A stretch of 64,000 bases of DNA from positions 1 to 64,000 of the forward strand of contig JAFNAQ010000010.1 of assembly GCA_017860275.1 (NCBI GenBank). The letters run 5' to 3'. The notes under the pieces are model-generated. The model saw only the letters and a list, made by a program, of their open reading frames with translations. It made no database searches and was not told the DNA's origin. Position numbers and translations under genes: made by a program. Source of the DNA: Bacteroidota bacterium (GTDB lineage: Bacteria > Bacteroidota > Bacteroidia > Bacteroidales > P3). Every line of letters begins with the position of its first letter. The first letter of the stretch is position 1. This document shows positions 60,223-64,000 of this stretch, piece by piece.

Positions 60223-62550
60223 TTATTTCTTCTTTTTATCCTTAGGTTTCTCTTGTTTAACTTTTTCTATCTTAGTGGCTAAAGTGTCTATCTTTGCAAT
60301 TGTTGAATCCAAAAGCACTGGTCTAAGCTCATTTATAGTAGCTGTATTTAGTTGAAGATGAATTCTATTTCCTTTTCTAAAAGCCGAACCTCCTTGAAGC
60401 GACTGAGAGGCAACTTTTCCCTTACCCTCAAAACTTACCTTTAAGCCAGATTTCTCTAATAGAAAAACTGCATCTCTAACACTCATCCCAATTACATTAG
60501 GGACAATATTCTTTGGTGCAAAGCTAGTCTTTGGAGCAGGTTTTGGAGCATTAAGTTTTAAGTTAGTGCAGAACTTTGTAAAGCTCTTAACATTACCATT
60601 TACATAGGCTGGAGCAGTCTTAATGGCGGAATTATTGCTCTTATATGTTATCATTGTACCCACAACCCTATCGGAAAGGTCCTTGAAAACGGGAGCTGCT
60701 AAATCTCCACCATGAGTCCTCGATTTCTGAGGTTTAGAGATAACCACAATACATGAGAACTGAGGATTATCTGCTGGAAAATATCCAACAAAAGAAGCCC
60801 TATGTTGAAGGATATTTTGTTTATTATCATAACCTATCTCGGCAGTACCTGTCTTTCCTGCAATTCCATAGTCTGGATTTCTCAACCTCTTGGCTGTACC
60901 AAACAAAACAACCTTTTCCAAAATATCTCTAACCTCTTTCAGGGTCTTATCCTTACATATCTTATCTCTTAAGACAACAGGTTCAAAGGTCTTAAAAGGC
61001 TGACCGTCTTTCATAACTTGAGAAACAAACATTGGCTTAAGCATCTTTCCATCGTTAGCAATAGCATTATAGAAAGTAAGCAGTTGCAGAGGAGTCATAA
61101 CAGAAACATATCCAAAACCAAGGCGAAGAATATCATCTACCGAGGTAGCCTTTTCGTTGATATATGGCTTAGGTTCGTCTAAATCGATATCCAAACCAAG
61201 TTTCTCAAACAAGAAGTATTCCTTTAGGTCCTTAGCTATCTGAGTTCTCTTGCCCTTAGCAATATAATTATTGTAAACAAGCTGACTTATTGAAACATTG
61301 GAACTCATCTGCATAGCCCTTGTCAAAGAAACCATACCATGATTAATCTCTCCAACGTCTTTTATAGGTTTAGTAGCACCAGGGAACTGTTTTGAGAAGG
61401 TAGGCAACATAATTGAAGTATCTGCCATGCCCTTATCGAGCATCATCATTGCAGTAATTGTCTTAAATGTAGAACCTGGTTCTAGCAAATGTGATACGGC
61501 AATATTCTCGCTCTCTAAATATTGACCATCTTTGTTAATAGTAAGGTTTGAGATTGCACGAACATAACCTGTCTTAACCTCCATAAGGATTACACAACCA
61601 CTCTCAGCACTATTAGAGTCTAAACATTTTCTAAGACTATTTTCTGCCAACTCTTGTAAACGAACATCGATAGTAGAGACAATATCCATACCATCTATAG
61701 CCTTAATTTGCTCATTATCATCGACAGGAATCCAAATACCTGGGTTAATCTTTTTCTCAAGACGCTTCCCATGCATACCTCTTAGGTAGGAGGAGTAGAA
61801 ACCATCAATCCCATTATAGCATGTGTCGCAACCATTAGCCCTTACCATAGTGCCAATAGTCCTTCGAGCCATATTACCATAAGGATAATATCTTACCGTT
61901 CTCTCAACAATACTAATATAATTTGCAGTGAAGAACTTACCCGTGCCGATAGTTCTTTTAATTATCTTTTCCTCTCCTCTAATTGTTTTTTTCTCTCTGA
62001 TAGTTTTCTTTTTCTCCTTAGAAATTAGAGGGAACTTCCTAAAACGCTCATATTGTTCGAAGGTTATATCCTTTTGAATAAGTACATATTTATTTCCAGA
62101 GTCCTTACCCCTAAAACTAGCGAAATAGTTCATATACTCACGCTTTGACTTAGGATTCTTAGAGCCCTTAAACATAAAAGCCAAGCTATCGCATAGCTCG
62201 GAAATATTCTTTCTATAAATTGAATCTTCAAGAACTCTCACCCTCTCCTTCTTTCGAGTATCCTTGTTCATCCTGTACTCGTAACCAAGGTCTATATAGG
62301 CATTATAAAGAGGTATATCCGTTGCCAAAAGGAGTAACTCCCCACTATCCCCATCCACAGAATATATATTTCCCCTCTTAGCCTTAACCTCCTGCATCTG
62401 AACATATCTCTCCTTGGCCTTCTTTTCCCAGAAATCTCCCTCAGCAATTTGAAGATAGGCAATTCTTGCAACAACGCATATAAACCCAATAAGGATTAAT
62501 GCATAAACCACTGCAAACCTTGCTAATATGTCCTTCTTTAAATCGCCCAC
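60223..62550 (-). CDS. ftsI: Septal penicillin-binding protein FtsI (PBP3), with PASTA
   Basis: A 775-residue class B PBP that crosslinks septal peptidoglycan. A short cytoplasmic part and one helix (FAVVYALILIGFICVVARIA) are followed by the pedestal domain, then the transpeptidase with STFK (in EPGSTFKTITAMMML), SSN (MSSNVSIS) and KTGT (GKTGTAEIG). Near the C-terminus is one PASTA domain (IVPNVIGMSVRDAVFLLEKS), then a Lys-rich tail. The length is usual for Bacteroidota forms. It lies 1 bp after the FtsL-like gene. Confidence 0.96.
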   Translation of the reverse strand: MGDLKKDILARFAVVYALILIGFICVVARIAYLQIAEGDFWEKKAKERYVQMQEVKAKRGNIYSVDGDSGELLLLATDIPLYNAYIDLGYEYRMNKDTRKKERVRVLEDSIYRKNISELCDSLAFMFKGSKNPKSKREYMNYFASFRGKDSGNKYVLIQKDITFEQYERFRKFPLISKEKKKTIREKKTIRGEEKIIKRTIGTGKFFTANYISIVERTVRYYPYGNMARRTIGTMVRANGCDTCYNGIDGFYSSYLRGMHGKRLEKKINPGIWIPVDDNEQIKAIDGMDIVSTIDVRLQELAENSLRKCLDSNSAESGCVILMEVKTGYVRAISNLTINKDGQYLESENIAVSHLLEPGSTFKTITAMMMLDKGMADTSIMLPTFSKQFPGATKPIKDVGEINHGMVSLTRAMQMSSNVSISQLVYNNYIAKGKRTQIAKDLKEYFLFEKLGLDIDLDEPKPYINEKATSVDDILRLGFGYVSVMTPLQLLTFYNAIANDGKMLKPMFVSQVMKDGQPFKTFEPVVLRDKICKDKTLKEVRDILEKVVLFGTAKRLRNPDYGIAGKTGTAEIGYDNKQNILQHRASFVGYFPADNPQFSCIVVISKPQKSRTHGGDLAAPVFKDLSDRVVGTMITYKSNNSAIKTAPAYVNGNVKSFTKFCTNLKLNAPKPAPKTSFAPKNIVPNVIGMSVRDAVFLLEKSGLKVSFEGKGKVASQSLQGGSAFRKGNRIHLQLNTATINELRPVLLDSTIAKIDTLATKIEKVKQEKPKDKKKK

Positions 62551-62551
62551 C

Positions 62552-62869
62552 TTAGTATAATATTGTCTGTTTAATCTTTTCCTTAGAAACCTTCACCCCT
62601 TGAGCCTGAAGTTTATTATCAATCTCCAGCATCTGAGTAGTCTTTTGATAAGCGCCCTTTTGGTCAGAATACTTCTTTTGAAGAGCATTTATCTCAAGTT
62701 GCATATTATCCATCTTCTTCAAAGTAGTCTCAATATAGTATCTATTTCCAATATACACCACAATCAAAACCACCCCCAACAAAATAGCAGGAAGGAAAGA
62801 CAAGAAACTTTTCTTTACCAAAAATCCTCCATCCAATAGGTTCTTAAACTCAAAATTCTTCATCCTCAA
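62552..62869 (-). CDS. ftsL: FtsL-like divisome protein
   Basis: A 105-residue bitopic membrane protein. The N-terminus is basic and cytoplasmic (GGFLVKKSF), then one helix (LSFLPAILLGVVLIVVYIG) and a periplasmic coiled coil (IETTLKKMDNMQLEINALQK ...). Position between rsmH and ftsI and the single-helix coiled-coil layout support FtsL. A second ATG two codons in is an equal start. Confidence 0.8.
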   Translation of the reverse strand: MRMKNFEFKNLLDGGFLVKKSFLSFLPAILLGVVLIVVYIGNRYYIETTLKKMDNMQLEINALQKKYSDQKGAYQKTTQMLEIDNKLQAQGVKVSKEKIKQTILY

Positions 62870-62878
62870 CTGGGTCTA

Positions 62879-63808
62879 TTATCTTTTTTCAGCAATTCTC
62901 AACTTAGCACTTCTCGAACGAGTATTCAGAGCCTGTTCCTCATCGCTTGCAATAACAGGCTTACGAGTAATCAATGTATAAGGAGAAAGGCTATTTCCAT
63001 AGAAATCCTTCTCTACCTTACCCTCAAAGTTTCCACTCTTAATAAAATTCTTTACCAGCCTATCTTCCAAAGAATGATAACTCATCACAACCAATCTACC
63101 ACCACTCTTAAGCATCTCACCCGACTGCTCAAGCATCATCTTAAGCGTCTCAAGCTCATTATTCACCTCAATTCTTAGAGCTTGGAAAACCATAGCATAG
63201 AACTTATTCTCAATACCACGAGGAGCAAGTGAGGAAAGAAGTTCCTTAAGCTCCATAGTAGTATTTATTGCCTCTGAGCGAGAGGCTACAATCTTCTTTG
63301 CAACCTGATAAGCATTAGGAAGCTCGCCATAAAGACGAAGCACCGAGCGAAGCTTATCCTCAGGGTATGAATTAATAATATCCTTAGCCGAAAGAGCTTG
63401 GTCTTGATTCATTCTCATATCCAGCTCACCATCATAGCGAGTTGAGAAACCCCTATCTGGGCAATCAATCTGATGAGAAGAAACCCCAAGGTCAGCAAGA
63501 ATGCCATCGACCTCAAACTCACGGTATAGTCTTAGATTTTCCTTAAGCGTAGAGAAATTGTCGTTGATGAAGATAAAACGATTGTCCTCAATAAGATTTC
63601 TTTTTGCATCATTGTCTTGGTCAAAAGCATAAAGCAGACCATCATCCCCAAGCTTATCTAAAATAGCACGAGAATGACCGCCACCTCCAAAGGTAACGTC
63701 GACATAATGTCCATTAGGCTTAATATCCAACCCTTCGATGCACTCAAGGAGCATCACAGGTTTATGATAAGAGCCCTGTTCCGAGTAATTCTTCTGCTGT
63801 TGCGACAT
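62879..63808 (-). CDS. rsmH: 16S rRNA (cytosine-1402-N4)-methyltransferase
   Basis: About 309 residues from the ATG at 63808. The family's start pattern (YHKPVMLLECIEGL) follows it closely, while an earlier in-frame start at 63877 would run deep into mraZ. VDVTFGGGGHSRAIL is the SAM-binding loop, ILADLGVSSHQIDCPDRGFS and LRIEVNNELETL are family motifs, and VMSYHSLEDRLVKNF lies near the end. Even from 63808 it overlaps mraZ by 47 bp. Normal length for RsmH. Confidence 0.95.
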   Translation of the reverse strand: MSQQQKNYSEQGSYHKPVMLLECIEGLDIKPNGHYVDVTFGGGGHSRAILDKLGDDGLLYAFDQDNDAKRNLIEDNRFIFINDNFSTLKENLRLYREFEVDGILADLGVSSHQIDCPDRGFSTRYDGELDMRMNQDQALSAKDIINSYPEDKLRSVLRLYGELPNAYQVAKKIVASRSEAINTTMELKELLSSLAPRGIENKFYAMVFQALRIEVNNELETLKMMLEQSGEMLKSGGRLVVMSYHSLEDRLVKNFIKSGNFEGKVEKDFYGNSLSPYTLITRKPVIASDEEQALNTRSRSAKLRIAEKR

Positions 63809-64000
63809 AATCGAATCCATCATTATCAATATTCTTATAAGTAGAAGCATCCCAGATCTCCATGCAGTTAGCAGCACTCACTATCACAATATCCTTGTCG
63901 ATACCTGTTAGTGAACGTTGCTCCATAGGGATCAGAAATCTGTCATTAGCATCTAACTCAATGATGTTCGATTCAGTTAATTTTCTAAACAAACGTTTAG
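63762..64000 (-). CDS. mraZ: MraZ, C-terminal part (cut by window edge)
   Basis: The visible 78 codons or so continue past the right edge. LFRKLTESNIIELDANDRFL and EIWDASTYKNI match the second SpoVT/AbrB-like half of MraZ (xxELDxxGRxxIP and EIWxxxxxx). MraZ binds repeats ahead of the dcw operon and represses it in E. coli; those sites would lie outside this window. It is first in the cluster visible here and overlaps rsmH. Confidence 0.9.
   Translation of the reverse strand, partial: KRLFRKLTESNIIELDANDRFLIPMEQRSLTGIDKDIVIVSAANCMEIWDASTYKNIDNDGFDYVATAEELLGTGLLS

Noticed and set aside
63809-63877. Longer rsmH N-terminus starting at 63877
   Set aside because: It would overlap mraZ by over 100 bp and adds a stretch not found in RsmH proteins.
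1-64000. CRISPR arrays, rRNA genes, prophage or plasmid replication genes
   Set aside because: No regularly spaced identical repeats, rRNA sequence, phage structural genes or replication initiators were seen anywhere in the window.

Overview
The window looks like a chromosome segment of a low-GC member of the order Bacteroidales (phylum Bacteroidota). The grounds are: several secreted proteins ending in type IX secretion (T9SS) type A sorting domains; a FimA/Mfa-type (type V) pilus locus with DUF3575 and FimB/Mfa2-like lipoproteins; promoters of the Bacteroidota type (TTTG, about 19-20 bp, TAnnTTTG); A-rich stretches instead of clear Shine-Dalgarno sites; and a division and cell-wall (dcw) cluster in the Bacteroidota order. 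I cannot name the genus.

Layout, left to right. 0.1-3.1 kb (minus): a three-gene unit of glycosyltransferase, tyrosyl-tRNA synthetase and acyl-ACP thioesterase, next to a tRNA-Asn gene with its own promoter and terminator. 3.5-6.9 kb (plus): a fibronectin-III/T9SS cargo protein followed by ExbB, ExbD and a TonB-like protein. 7.2-16.1 kb (plus): a pilus operon of DUF3575 protein, FimB/Mfa2-like lipoprotein, major fimbrillin, a hairpin terminator or attenuator, a second FimB/Mfa2-like lipoprotein, and a 1524-residue GLUG-repeat adhesin with a T9SS tail. 16.3-17.2 kb: a lipoprotein with a D/N-rich motif, then two terminators. 17.4-24.2 kb (minus): rseP, dxr, a degenerate M23 peptidase, nadK, sufD, sufC and a bifunctional-nuclease-domain protein. 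24.4-26.9 kb (plus): membrane pyrophosphatase hppA. 26.9-28.3 kb: a complete 1.4-kb IS3-family element with 25-bp inverted repeats, an AAC target duplication and a slippery heptamer. 28.3-34.3 kb: secreted and envelope proteins, including a beta-barrel candidate, a DUF2271/T9SS protein and a lipoprotein carrying two 4Fe-4S motifs. 34.3-40.4 kb (plus): a TolC/HlyD/ABC-2 exporter with two different ATPases and two permeases. 40.5-41.7 kb (minus): two tandem thioredoxin-like lipoproteins. 42-44.2 kb (minus): iorBA. 44.7-49.1 kb (minus): an alpha/beta hydrolase and an M16 peptidase. 49.2-64 kb (minus): the dcw cluster ftsZ, ftsA, ftsQ, murC, murG, ftsW, a MurD-like remnant, mraY, murE, ftsI, ftsL, rsmH and mraZ (cut by the window edge).

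The most striking observation is in the dcw cluster. The place of murD, between mraY and ftsW, is taken by a 178-codon gene that keeps only the MurD C-terminal domain. It has no ATP-binding central domain, yet sits 1 bp after mraY with an intact frame. Other points worth following: the exported double-cluster ferredoxin-like lipoprotein beside DUF2271 and barrel proteins; an M23 protein that has lost three of its metal/catalytic histidines; the attenuated pilus operon with its giant GLUG/T9SS adhesin; and evenly spaced (23 bp) repeats downstream of the M16/hydrolase pair. All family calls are by eye from the sequence; no database search was run.
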